This document shows positions 44,706 through 56,350 of a stretch of 64,000 nucleotides of DNA, piece after piece. The stretch comes from Adiantum capillus-veneris. Lineage: Eukaryota > Streptophyta > Polypodiopsida > Polypodiales > Pteridaceae. The notes below the pieces were generated by a model. The model was not told the origin of the DNA. It was given only the letters and a program-made list of their open reading frames with translations, and ran no database searches. Made by a program: the position numbers and the translations under genes. How positions within the stretch are numbered: the stretch's first letter is position 1; every line of letters starts with the position of its first letter. Location of the stretch: NCBI GenBank assembly GCA_014529385.2, contig CM043951.1, positions 111,869,469 through 111,933,468 of the forward strand, given 5' to 3'.

Positions 44706-47639
44706 ATGGCACCTTCCTCAAAGCATCCGATTCAAGCAAGCAGCAGTCTAGTTAGGAACATCGAACCACCTCTGCATACAAAGTTTTGTCGTCTTGCCGA
44801 GAAATTTCATATGGAGCCTGGATTGCCATTGGAGGGAGTCGATCCGTGTAGCTTGACAAGAAAAAATGACATCTCTGAGGAGGACTGGGAAGCTGTCTTT
44901 ATATGCCCAAAGCCTGTTCTGGGTAGCCAGAAGAAAGTGAAGGCATACCATGCTCGGTCGAAGTTCTTACAAAAGCTTGTGTGGAGACACTAGGATGTCT
45001 ACCATGAGAGTCCCTTCATGTATGAAGTAGGGACTCAATTTGCAAAGGCCTTCGCATTGGAAAACTGCAATGAATCTGGCAAACATCAAATTTCTCGGGC
45101 TATCTTTGCAGAGAGGGCAATGAGAGCCTTAGAAGAAAGACACAACTTTCAAAACAAGATTAAGAGGTGGGAAGAGTAGATGAGTGGTAGAGGGAGAGGT
45201 TCCAAAACCACTACTGCCTCTACTAGATCATCATTGAAAACAGAAGGTACGTCTGTACCATTGTTAAGCGTGCCTATAGGAGGATGCCTGATACAATTGG
45301 CAGAGGAGGATAGTAGGGCACTTGCAGAAATGAAGAATGTTGCAGAGGGTAGATTGCAAGACTATAAGTCAAGACTAGAGGGTGCAAAGAAGCAGATAGA
45401 GGATCAAGTCAGAGAATTGCATAGGGCTGAGGGTGCTCAAAGCTCAAACACTTTGGCCATAAAGTTGCAAACGGAGATTGATTGCGTGAAATACCCTGTA
45501 GCTCGACAACGCCTGATTGATTTGATTGGACAATTCTCGAGTACTACTAGAGAGAACGTTACTGAATTAGAAGCCAATGTGGCTAAAGCAAAGGTGCATA
45601 CCCTCCTACATGTGCTTCACTTTGTTTCGGAGTATGTGGTTCACTTCCATGTGGTTATGTGGTTAGAGTTTTTTGGATTGTATGGTTATGTATTATATGA
45701 GCATATTCTATTTTTTCTATGTGCTATATGGTCACAACATAGCCGTCATCTTCATAGAGTGGGTGGTTATATTCTATGTGCCATGTGTGGTTATGTGCTA
45801 TGTGCTTTATAGTTCAATTTAGGTGCAACATGTTCAGAATAGTACCCTCATCTATTTAGAATGTGTGTGATTCTATGCTATGTGCTCTGTGTGGTTATGT
45901 GCTATGTGATACATAGCACAATGGACATGTGTAATATGTGCTATATAGCATAACCTGTATGCTATATGCTCACAGTATAGCCTTGAAGTGTGTGTTAAAT
46001 ATTGATATGTGCTACATAGCACAATCTTTTTATGTGCTATGTGCTAAATAGAACATTTTGTGTGTTATATGTTCACAATATAGCCCTGGAGTGTGTGGAA
46101 TAGTGAATTGTGCTATATAGCACAATCTCTATTTTTGCTATGTGCTACATAGCACCATCTCTAATTGTGCTATGTGCTACATAGCACCATCTCTAATTGT
46201 GCTATGTGCTACATAGCACAATATTTGTGCTATATGCTATGTGCTATGTCTCATATAGCCCACTGCATATCATATACCCAACAAGCTTGTGCAATATAGC
46301 TTATAGAGACAATGTTTGAGCTATATCTGGTATTTTAAAAAGTCTCTCCGCTATGATCTACAGTGCATACTTTATGTAGAACTTATAGCACATTACAGTT
46401 GGACTGTGCTATATGCTACATAGCACACTGCATATCATATACCACATAAAGCTTGTGTTTATAGCATATAGAGTAAGTTCTTGTCTTATATGTGGTATTG
46501 CAAATAAGGGATAAGATTCACGCTGCATATTCTTATCACCAATCTATTTTTGTTGGGTTATTGAGACTTAAATTAGATGTGTTGTCTTCTTTGTTTCACA
46601 GGCACTACTTGCAGAAGTAGAGACCAACATAGCACAGGAATCACAACACTTTAAATTTTGTGTTTCCATGGAGAGGACTTCACATAACGTGGGGGCCATT
46701 TTGATGAAGCCTTTTCCTCCTGTGGATTTTGAGCAGAGCATTAGCGAGGTGGCACTTAATGGGTTCTACCATTGTGATTACAATTCGATGCCAGAATCTT
46801 GGATGTATTCTCCCTGCCTTGCACCCATGTGTACCATATGCTATGCTTCGCGCATGTATGTAGGGACTATGGCTATTGTGTTGCACTAGATTGCAACATG
46901 TCTGTTACCCCTAGAGCTAAGCATATGATTGGTCTGAAGGTGAAGAGTGAGATGAAAGAATTAAGTGTAGGTAGTCACTGTGTCAATTATTTACTAGTAC
47001 TATTGTAGGCCCACTTTTCACTGGTAGTTTAAACTCTTACATTTAATGAAATGATTTGCAGGTACAGACATCGCAGCAAAGACCTATATACAAGAATCAT
47101 TGAGGACAAAAACAGAGAGAGTCTCTACGCAGACCACTGGTAGGTACCAAAATCAGTATTTATGTGTGTATTTTGGGATACTCCAAGTGAGACTTTGTAA
47201 ATAGCTTGCTTTGTAGAACAATCATCGCATGCTTGCTCCAACAAGATGATGCATTCCACAAGGAAGAATGGCCTGATTACCCTAGGGATGCAGCCAACCC
47301 TTGAAGCGGATTCTGTCGGTAGGGGATGCAGTACGTGGAGTAGTTGAAGACATCTTGATGGCAAAGTCTTTTGCAGTCAAATCACCTAGGAAACAACTAA
47401 CTCCAAGAAGGTTGTTGGGTTCTCCATTGAGTGCCAAAGCATCACCAAGTGTGGACACTAGAGATGAAGCATCAGATGAGGCAGTTGCAGATGCGGTGAA
47501 AGAAACACCCCCTCCAGCAGGGAAGAAGCCAACACCAAAACGCAAGAAATCGACTCCCAAGAACTTAGGTGGAAGTCCCAACATGGATATACCTCTTGAT
47601 TCATTTAGGACGAGGAAGAAACCAAATGCAAAGCAATGA
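44706..47639 (+). pseudogene. Unassigned multi-exon gene: coiled coil and cysteine-rich segment
   Basis: First exon 44706-45593 is one frame with TAG at 44991 and 45177. It encodes MAPSSKHPIQASSS, then a helical Glu/Lys/Arg-rich stretch likely to form a coiled coil (YKSRLEGAKKQIEDQVRELH). A 1008-bp intron (45594-46601, GT to AG, phase 0) follows. The next exon (46602 to about 46972) encodes ALLAEVETNIAQ, continues to a frameshift near 46800, then has PCTHVYHMLCFAHVCRDY with Cys/His spacing like a zinc-binding site. Shorter blocks follow, to a Lys/Pro-rich end (KKPTPKRKKSTPKNLGG) at 47639. I do not recognise the family. It may continue into the next entry. Confidence 0.5.
45594..46601. repeat. 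Intron filled with GTGCTA..TAGCAC hairpins
   Basis: Dozens of copies of TGTGCTATGTGCTACATAGCACA-like foldbacks (arms GTGCTA and TAGCAC, also TGCTATATAGCA), including three near-identical tandem units around 46136-46220. The same motif family fills 50570-51290 and the intron of the minus-strand transposase (53145-54157). Confidence 0.9.
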
Positions 47640-47885
47640 GTGTGTTTTTGTTGTAACTTCATGCAATTAGAAGATGCCTTTAGAAGGCATGTGCAATCCA
47701 TTGCACCCCTATTGTATCCATGCTCATTGATGAATCAAGTGTTGGAATTTTTTAGTGACATGACTCTTAATTCTTTGCATCGAGTAGTTGCAAACTATTT
47801 GATTTATTTTTTGTACATGTTTAGTAATATGTTTCTACTTTCTCTTGTCGTAGATAATCAAGAAGATGAAAAAAGATGAACTTGC

Positions 47886-50213
47886 ATGAGATGCACTCGC
47901 TCTTCAGGGTTTCTAGATGAGGGGTCTGTAGGTTCACTGGCTCAGTCTTATCTTGTGAAGAATCCAAAAAGGGGCGCTACAGCTTCCAGGGGGGTTACAA
48001 GCAAGAAAAAAGTGTCTTTTGATACAGTTGAGGGGACGGTAGGTTCAGTGGCTCAGTCTTATCCTGTGAAGAATCCAAGAGGGGGTGCTACAGCTTCCAG
48101 GGGGGTTACAGAAAAAAAAAAGAGTCTTTTGATACAGTTGATCCTTGCACACCTACTAGTACTGTTGAATTTGGTCCAAATGTGCCTAATGCAGTTGATG
48201 TGCAGGTTGTGCATGATGATGTGCATACAGATGTTGACCGTGCTAAACTTGAAAAGGGTACATTACCCACCCCCACCACAATTGAATCTGGCATAGATGA
48301 TATTGATGATGCTATGGTAGTTAATGCCTGCACAGATGCCATTGCTGATGCTACGCTAGTTGATGCCTTCACAAATGACATTGTGAATGCTATGGAAGTT
48401 GATGCCAACACAGATTCTGCTACTGATGGCAATGTTAATGATGGTGGAACAGAAAGTATTATTCATGCTATCATAGATGCCCTTCTTGATGCATTTGTGG
48501 CTATGGGTAGAGATGGCACTGTTGAATCTGGCACAGATGCCATTGATGATGCTACCACACTTGATGCCTGCACAGATGCCATTGCTGATGCTATGGTAGT
48601 TGATGCCTGCACAAATGACATTTTGGATGCTATGGAAATTGATGCTAGCACAGATGCTGCTGCTGATGGCAATGTTAATGACGGTGGAACAGAAGGTATT
48701 GTTCATGTTGTCATAGATGCCCTTCTTGATGCAGTTGTGGCTATGGGTACAGATGCCACTATTGAATCTGACACAGATGCCATTGATGATGCTACCACAG
48801 CTGATGCCTTCACAGATGCCATTGCTGATGCTACGGTAGTTGATGCCTGCACAAATGACATTGTGGATGCTATGGAAGTTGATGCTAGCTAGCACAGATG
48901 CTCATGCTGTAATAGATGCCCTTCTTGATGCAGTTGTGGCGATGGGTACAGATGCCACTATTGAGGATACCAGAGGCATGGGTGAGGAGGTCCTCATTGA
49001 GAGAGAAGGTGGAACACGTGAGGTAGTGGGTGCAAGTGATGTCACAGCCCAAGCCGAGGTGGTCTGTCCAAGTGATGCAGTTGATGACATTGTTGATGTA
49101 GAGGAGGCAAAGGGTACAGATGCCGCTGTTGAAGATATGGGAGGCTTGGGTGAGGAGGACCTCACTAAGAGAGTACCTGGAATAGGCTTAGTAGTGGGTG
49201 ACAGTGATGTCGACACAGCTGAGGCAGGTGAAAGAGCAGTTCAATCGGGAGAGGCAATGGGAAAAGTTGTCATGGCTGCTACGGACATGAAAGAAGAAAA
49301 TACACATAATACAACTGAGGCATGTATAGAGCAAAACAATGAGGCAGGGAAAGGCACAGAGGTGCCCACTGACAGAGCAGCTCAATTGGGAGAGGCAATG
49401 CGAGAACATTTCATGGCTGCTATGGACACGAAAGAGGCAGTGACACATGATACAACTAAGTCTTGTATAGATCCCATTGTTGGGAATACCAAAGGTAAAA
49501 TTCCAGAGGTCCCTATGGGTCGAGCGGCTGCTACAGATACAAATGAGGCAGGTACAAACAATGCTGATAAAGAGGCCAAAAATGGACATGAATATGAGAG
49601 GCAAGAGAGGCCAGAGTGTCTTGTGATAATGCCATTATAGATTGTTGCACTACCTCCTGTGTCTTTTGAGGACAAGAAGAGAAGGGACAATTTATGCATC
49701 ACATTGGATGTGAATGGGCTTCTCATAAGGAGGTATAAGGTCTCCTTCTACAAAGGAATATCGAGAAGTAGTACTCCTAATTGGGCAAGATCAAGGTATC
49801 AGGTAGTCATTGGGCCAAATGCTACGGGAAAGATGCAATTTGAATATGTGGTCAGGCCCAATGCATCAATCTTTTTGCATGCACTTCTGCAAAGAGCACA
49901 AGTTGCACTATGGAGCTGCATGACCCAGAACAATCTAACACTTTCTTTGAGTGCATGCTTTCCTAGGCTGAGCAAACAATTTTTCCTCGATATTATCGGT
50001 CAAGAGAGGTGTAGAGAGGCGAGCTTCAAGCTAAATGAAGTTCCTAGGATCCCTCCATGTAGAGATAATGCAAAGCCCATATTTTTCAAGTGCTTGGAAG
50101 ACTTTTGGAAGCACTATCCTAATTTCATCTCTTATAATACACTGGTGGTGGATGACACACTCTACAAGTGTCTGCTCAACCCTCCCGGGACTTGGGTCTC
50201 TCCTTTGTCATAA
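47886..50213 (+). pseudogene. Acidic repeat protein with FCP1/NIF-like phosphatase domain, broken
   Basis: Begins with two 112-bp repeats (VGSVAQSY.VKNP motif, 47928 and 48040). A 240-bp (80-residue) tandem repeat, three copies, follows at about 48281-48895: Asp/Ala-rich, with DACTDAIADA and NDIVDAMEVDA. A 4-bp TAGC duplication near 48890 shifts the frame. An acidic tail leads through TAG 49638 into a HAD-type domain (49659-50213): NLCITLDVNGLLIRRY, VVRPNASIFLHALLQRA, ALWSCMT and TLVVDDTLYKCLLNPPG, the layout of NLI-interacting/FCP1 phosphatases. The family's DxDx motif reads DVN here, so the second Asp is lost and catalysis is unlikely. Whether it joins the preceding gene is unknown. Confidence 0.55.
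48281..48940 (+). repeat. Tandem 240-bp coding repeat
   Basis: Three units starting about 48281, 48521 and 48761, plus a partial fourth. Each unit encodes about 80 residues dominated by Asp, Ala, Thr and Val, with the submotif GCACAGATGCCATTGATGAT. The period is a multiple of three, so expansion preserves the frame. Confidence 0.9.
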
Positions 50214-51331
50214 CCCAATTTACCTGATTAGCACATTGTTCCCTTGGTTAGTCAAGTGGATAGTCTCACCCAGCCCTAATGCTTATGCAAAGATGAACCA
50301 GTTTGAAAATCCTTCGGACATAGTGTCTGCTCATGTCATCAGCCACTATAGAAGTCAATGAGAAGTATGTATGGAAGGTTGATTGTGATTATGGAATCAT
50401 GTATACAGAATTTTGCGCACTCAATGTACTTGCGATTACTGTACAAAAAACTGACCTGTTCAAAGTTCTCTAAACTTAATGATTGAATGATGTAATTTTA
50501 TTTTGGTGATATGATGTAAGTTATTTTGGTGGTAAAATGTTGTCATACTCTGATAGAGTCCTGCTACATGGCACACACAATATCATAGACAAGACCATCG
50601 GGCTATTATTACACATAGTTGTGCTATATAGCACTCATACTGCAAGAAATACTATGACATAATAGCGTAGATAGGGAGATTGTCCTCTTATTACACACAC
50701 TTACTCTATATGGCACACATAGTGCTCTCAATATGTAATATATCTCTTTCACATACCACACACCATATCATAGACAGGAACATTGTGCTATGTGATACAC
50801 ACACTTTTACTGTATAGCACACATACTGCTATCTTACTACAATAGAGTCCTTTTATAGCATAGACAGGGACATTGGGCTATTATTACACACTTGTGCAAT
50901 ATAGCACACATAATAGCCTAGGTAGAGACAATGGACTATCTTGACACATTACTTGGCTACATATCACATATAGTAGCATGTACACAACTCCATAACACCC
51001 AATGGGTAGCTATTCATAAGAGTGAGATGTTTAACTTGAGAGTTATTCATTGTAAGAATGAGACATGTTTACCTGAGATTCATCAACAAAGTGAATGGGA
51101 TGCTCTTGATAATGTTTTCTTCCCAATCGTTTCCGACAAATATCTTGGTTAACTTTTTTCAAGGTACAACATGTTCAGAATAGTAACCTCATTATCTGAA
51201 ATATGTGTGATTCTGTGATATGTGCGTTGTTTGGTTGTGTGCTATGTGATACATAGCACAATGGACATGTGTAAGGAGGTAGTGAATGGTGAATGCTATA
51301 CATAACATAATATAAGCATGTTAAATAGGTA
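50214..51331. repeat. Intergenic region with hairpins and a copy of the transposase intron edge
   Basis: Lies between the 3' ends of the two converging genes. From 50539 to 51146 it is a direct duplicate of 53647-54230 (intron sequence and the end of the first transposase exon). It is rich in GTGCTAT/ATAGCAC motifs. No separate gene. Confidence 0.85.
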
Positions 51332-53144
51332 TCATGCTACTTCATAGGGCATGGCATTGTAAATGGTTTCATGTAGTTCCGGAGATAAATAATATGTCTT
51401 TGAGGTAGCATCTACCAAAGGCATGTCAAACTTGATTGCCCGAACAAGGTGAGAGTACATGTTAGTAACTCTCCTATCATCAAGTAGAGTGTAATAATTT
51501 GGGTCCCCCTCTTGCTGTTGATAATAACACCCTGTGACAACATAAGTGTTTTTATCACATTTGTTTTTCCACTTATCTCTTAAGATGCAATATGTCATCC
51601 ATTTTCTCTTTGTACATCTCAAAAGAAAGAACTCTACACCTTCTGCATTGCCCGCGTCTGCATTGACTGCAAAGTTATCACCTTCAATGAGATACTCACT
51701 CAGCATATCCTGGGATCCCTCAAACATTGCAGCTTCATCTTCTGGTACCTCAGAGAGTGGTTTCAATGCCTTATGTGTCCACTTGCCTACATATGATTTG
51801 CTGGAACAAGTCCTCCAATGGCCCTTCATGCAAGCATCACAAAAACAAGAAAGCCGCTTGGTCCTTAATTGAGTAGGACAAAAGCCTAAAATGCAATGGA
51901 GTGATCGAGATCTTGGTACTCTCTCACAACCCCATAGTTTAGACCTGTCCACTTCTGTCTCTTTTACTAGCCAAAATTTCCTATTTATAGTAGGACCTGC
52001 TTTAGTGGATTGTGCATAAGATCTACATGCAGCATTGTACATTGTTCTCGTAAAAAATGCAACCACTTCTGCATCTTGCCTAAGAACAAATCCATTACTC
52101 TTGAGTTGTTCATGTGTAAGGGCTCTCTTTATCACAGCTCCAGTGCCATCATGCTCCCCCTTGCCATGGCTAGAGACAAAAAATTCCATGTCATCTCTAT
52201 ATCTGTTAGTTGGTAATATCTAGCAGCAAAATAAAATGGTCTTGCAGCCTTGTATTGCGAGGCTTCACCATCTGACCACACCTAGTGCTTCTTGAGATTC
52301 AGCCCCTGGTCTTTAAGCCACTGATCACAAAGAAGAAAACAATGCTGGACAAATAGCGTATCATGTTGCCTATCATCGGAGATGTAGAAATGCGTATGCT
52401 TGGTAATACTGTCATCTTTGTTGTCACGCATGTACGTTATGTGAACAGGGATGGTGCATTGATCTGTATGCCAATGCATGGATTGTACTTCATTTTGCTC
52501 TTTGAACAAGTAATTTTCAGCAAAGTCTACTACAAATATAATGGTTTCTGAAGGAAACACCTTCAAACATTCTCTGTATTGATGTGCCTGCCATCTGTAA
52601 GTGAAATTGTGCTCGATGAAGATTCTGAGGTTGTCTTTTATCCTCCCTGTCAGCTCATTTAAAGCCACCTATTTGAGTGACAACATCTTTCTCTTACTTA
52701 GACCATGCTTAGTTTGAACTTTAATGTCCTCGACGACTTGCAGTGGAACTATCTTTGTCATCTCTGCACATTCTCGTGGATAAAGGATGAGCTTTTCCAC
52801 ACCATAGTTTTTGCATTGGCCCATTAGGCAGGTGTACATACACATGATTCCCACAACTTCGTGATCCCTAAAAACGAGTGCTCAATAGCAAGACATTCTG
52901 CATTCACCCCATCTGATTTGCAAACATTGCATTTACATGTACATGACCTCCCATGAAAAACAAAATTAGATGAGCGCATAACATTAAACGCATCTTTGAG
53001 ATACGTCAGTTTGATATGATAAACACAACAGCAAGTATTTTAATCTTTCAACTTTCGCACGAACCAAGGCTTCATCCTCTCAAAGGACCTTTACCCAATT
53101 GTCACATGTGGGTGGCTATCTTTAAACTTCAAGAAATACTCTGT

Positions 53145-54157
53145 CTGCTTGAAAAACAAAAGCATTAGAAATACATTTTTCTATATATCACACATAATAG
53201 CATAGCTACAGATGCATTGGTATAAATACATATAGCTATGCTACATAGCACAGATAATAGCATAGATAGATAACTCAACTTTCATTACATGCTCAATTTT
53301 GCTATATAACACATAATAGCATAGATAGGGATTTTTAGCTGTTATTACACACACATCACACACGTCTTCTATAGAGCACACATAGTGCTCTCATATTATA
53401 ACACATTTCTTCTACATAACACACAAAAGAGCATAGACAGGGATATTGTGCTATTATTACACATATCACACTTTGCATAGCACACATAATAGCATAGACA
53501 TGGATACCGTGCTACTATTACACTAAGATCTGCTATGTAGCACACATACTGCTCTCATAATATTATATAACCTGATAGCACACATAATACCATAGATAAG
53601 TATATTATGCTATTATACACACATGTTTGCTATATAGCAGACATGATGTTGTCATACTCCGATAGAGTCCTGCTACATGGCACACATAATAGCATAGACA
53701 CGACCATCGGGCTATTATTGCACATAGTTATGCTATATAGCACTCATACTGCAAGAAATACTATGACATAATATCATAGATAGGGACATTGGCCTCTTAT
53801 TACACACACTAACGTTATATGTCACACATAGTGCTCTCAATATGTAATATAGCTCTTTCACATACCACACATCATATCATAGACAAGAACATTGTGCTAT
53901 TCTTACACACACTTTTACTGTACAGCACCACACATATTGCTATCTTACTACAGTAGAGTCCTTTTACATGCCACACTTATAGCATAGACAGGGACATTGG
54001 GCTACACTTGTGCAATATAGCACACATAATAGCATAGGTAGAGACAATGGACTATTTCGACACATTACTTGGATACATATCACCCAATGGGTAGCTATTC
54101 ATAAGAGTGAGATGTTTCACTTGAGAGTTATCCATTGTAAGAATGAGACATGTTTAC
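53145..54157. repeat. Transposase intron filled with TGCTATATAGCA-type hairpins
   Basis: On the minus strand the intron runs from the GTAAAC donor to a CAG acceptor before TEYFLKFKD. It consists largely of irregular copies of ATAGCACACATAATAGCATAGA. Its length and content closely match the intron at 45594-46601 in the opposing gene. Confidence 0.85.
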
Positions 54158-54230
54158 CTGAGATTCATCAAGTAAGTGTATGGATGCTCTTGATAATGTT
54201 TTCAGCCCAATCGTTTTTGACAAATATCTT
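53647..54230. repeat. Direct repeat, second copy (first copy 50539-51146)
   Basis: About 590 bp shared with small indels, from GTTGTCATACTC to GACAAATATCTT. The copy here crosses the real exon-intron edge of the transposase; the other copy lies beyond the gene's 3' end. Confidence 0.9.
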
Positions 54231-55210
54231 TCTTCTTTGGAGACACCCTACTGTTCTCTATCCAAAATCTAATAATTGTCTGCTTCAATTCTTCCGATAA
54301 GGACCCAGCATTTCCAGAATTCCTTTTGCATAAGTCGAACCTCAGCGTACTTGACATAGAATCACTGTCAAGTCTACCCAAAGCTGAATATAAATTCCTT
54401 GGATGAACATTTAATATCTTTGCCACTTTATGCAGAGTAACACCTCTACCTTGGCTCCCATTATCATGCAGTAATCCATTCACAAGCATGCTGAATGTGC
54501 TTCGTTTTAAAAACATCTCATCAGCTGATTTTAAAATCTTTAATTCCTGTAAGGAGACCTTGAGTGCAGAAATAAGGCCATTTGCAAGAAGATACGAATC
54601 TTCACAGAATGGCAAGATTCTATCATCATTGAAAACACCTTGAAGAATTGCATTCTTATCTTCTTTCCCGTAACTATGCAACTATCTCACAATGTGTTGA
54701 ACAATATTCTGAATAGTATGTTGCTTCTTGTCTTCCTTTGTGTGTACATCGATGTCCTCCCTATGACAATCTTCCACTCCAATGTTGACGCTTGGCTATA
54801 CTTGGTTTCTTGCACGACATCGCTTTCTATACTCACGTTTAGCATGTGCTTCATACTTACTCACTGCAATAATTTCATCCTCATTTAGACAAGCCTTTCT
54901 CTTAGAGTGCACTTGCGTATGAACTATATCTATTCCATGTGCCTCATCATAAAATCCTTTGTCCACCATCCTGGAACAGTCTGCAGTAGTTTGAAATGAA
55001 TGAAGTCGTACAAAAATTCTTGATTGTAATAGTGAACTAAAATCCATTTTTGCTGCATTGTTGAGTTCAAGAAGCTCCATTGCTGCTTGTGAGGAGGTAT
55101 GAGCTGGAACCAAAGTGAGAGGAAGGGAGTCTCCATCATCCATATTCTGAACAGGAGAGTAGGAGAGAGAGAGAGAGATGGAGATGGGCATTGGAGGCCA
55201 TCCAAGAGAG

Positions 55211-56332
55211 TGTTGAAAGGATGCCCTTTCAACAACGTTTCCATAAAGATTCCATTAAAGATTCCTCAAAGATTCTGTAAAGATTCCACATGAAGATGGT
55301 GATGAAGTAATGAAGATGAAGATGGATGCTGCAACATGAAGATACGAGTTCATGGACGTCATCGAATATCCCGTTATTATTATTCTGAGCCATTACGGCC
55401 ACTTTTGTAATGTTTACGGGAACCTTACATTTTAAGTCGGCACTTGTATTTTGGCCAAAGATGCTTGTATAATGGGTAAAGCCAACTCAGTTTCTTGTAT
55501 TTTGGCCACAGATGCTTGTATAATGAGTAAATCCAACTCAGTTTCTTGTAATTAAGCTTTGTAGAAGCCTACGGACAATTCAGGTCATTTGGCCGGACAT
55601 TAGGTTTGAAGGCTTGGTATATAAGCTAAAACCTAAGGCTTTGTAAAGGACACATTACGTTATCTCAATTACTATACAGTCGTGGGTTCTGCAGCACACA
55701 GTAGTGAGCTTCACGCACACACATCGTCATGCACACTAATCACATTGTAGATATGAGAGTAGCAGCGTGTTAGCATCGAGGAGCTCTCCGCGTCGACGCA
55801 AGCAATGCAAGCCGAGGACCACATCGCGAGCCCGCCTGCTACGAGCTATATTTGGTCATAAGTAGGTCAAACGACATCTGATCTGAATGATCAAGTAGTC
55901 GTTAGAATCAGGGCGAGAAGCTCTTCGTGTTGATGTCTTTGTAGATTAGTTCCGGACACTTTGGAAATTGCTGTTTTGAGTCTATCGCGACAACGATTGG
56001 AGGTCTTACAGTTATGGTTTTCAGGGTTTACGTGTTTGGCCATGTAGGATATGTCCTTGTGAGTCTTCCCCTCGGATTTCGAGTCATTCCGATATGATTT
56101 GAGACTGTTTCGAGCTTGTAGTGTTTCATAGGATGCGTTGTCTGTTTCTTTGCTTTATGGTAGTCTTATGGTAGGATTAGTGACTGTAGAGTGTTGTTAG
56201 TGTCTAGCGCAGAGTTGACAACCCAGAGATTGCCTCCATACCCTAGTCGGGTCAGCTACGTCCTCGGATTCACAGTTTGTTGGTCTGTGTTCTCGTTGTG
56301 CTCCATTGTCCGTCGCGGCGTACCCGCTAACA
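55211..56332 (+). repeat. Proposed 5' LTR of the Athila/Tat-like element
   Basis: 1122 bp. The right end (CTAACA) is fixed by the primer site two bases later. The left end is placed at TGTTGAAAGG because TGTTG/TAACA make a short inverted repeat; this end is less certain. Inside are a TATATAAG box at about 55617 and, upstream of it, two copies of a 51-bp repeat (55443-55493 and 55494-55544). Confidence 0.65.
55443..55617 (+). promoter_or_regulatory. Proposed U3 promoter: 51-bp tandem repeat and TATA box
   Basis: The duplicated unit contains GTATTTTGGCC and ATGCTTGTATAATG. It lies about 75-175 bp upstream of GGTATATAAGCT, an arrangement like repeated enhancers in LTR promoters. Confidence 0.5.
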
Positions 56333-56333
56333 T

Positions 56334-56350
56334 TGGCGTCGTTGCCGGGG
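56334..56350 (+). other. Primer binding site (tRNA-Asp)
   Basis: TGGCGTCGTTGCCGGGG differs by one base from TGGCGCCGTTGCCGGGG, the complement of plant tRNA-Asp used by Athila/Tat elements. It sits two bases after the LTR end. Confidence 0.88.

Larger units (their letters stand above)
51332..55191 (-). pseudogene. DDE-type transposase of an unassigned family, two exons, broken
   Basis: Exon A 55191-54158 is one frame with two TAG stops: acidic N-terminus, an HTH-like stretch (VTLHKVAKILNVHPRNLYSA), SRVSPKKKDICQKRLG, ending at CAG/GTAAAC. A 1013-bp hairpin-filled intron follows. Exon B 53144-51332 has FKDSHPHVTIG, a cysteine cluster, then VVDFAENYLFKEQNEVQSMH, FYISDDRQHD, VWSDGEASQYKAARPFYF, and after a one-T frameshift HGKGEHDGTGAVIKRA. 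These give the D, D and E/D pattern of an RNase-H-fold transposase. A Cys-rich tail (CFCDACMKGHWRTC) and a folded C-terminus end at 51332. Stops include TAG near 52669 and 52279. I recall similar DFAENY/SDG/HGKG proteins from animals but cannot name the superfamily. Confidence 0.72.

Noticed and set aside
48356-48895. Minus-strand frame rich in Ile, Asn, Ser and Cys
   Set aside because: It is the reverse reading of the 240-bp acidic coding repeat; the plus-strand reading connects to the FCP1-like domain.
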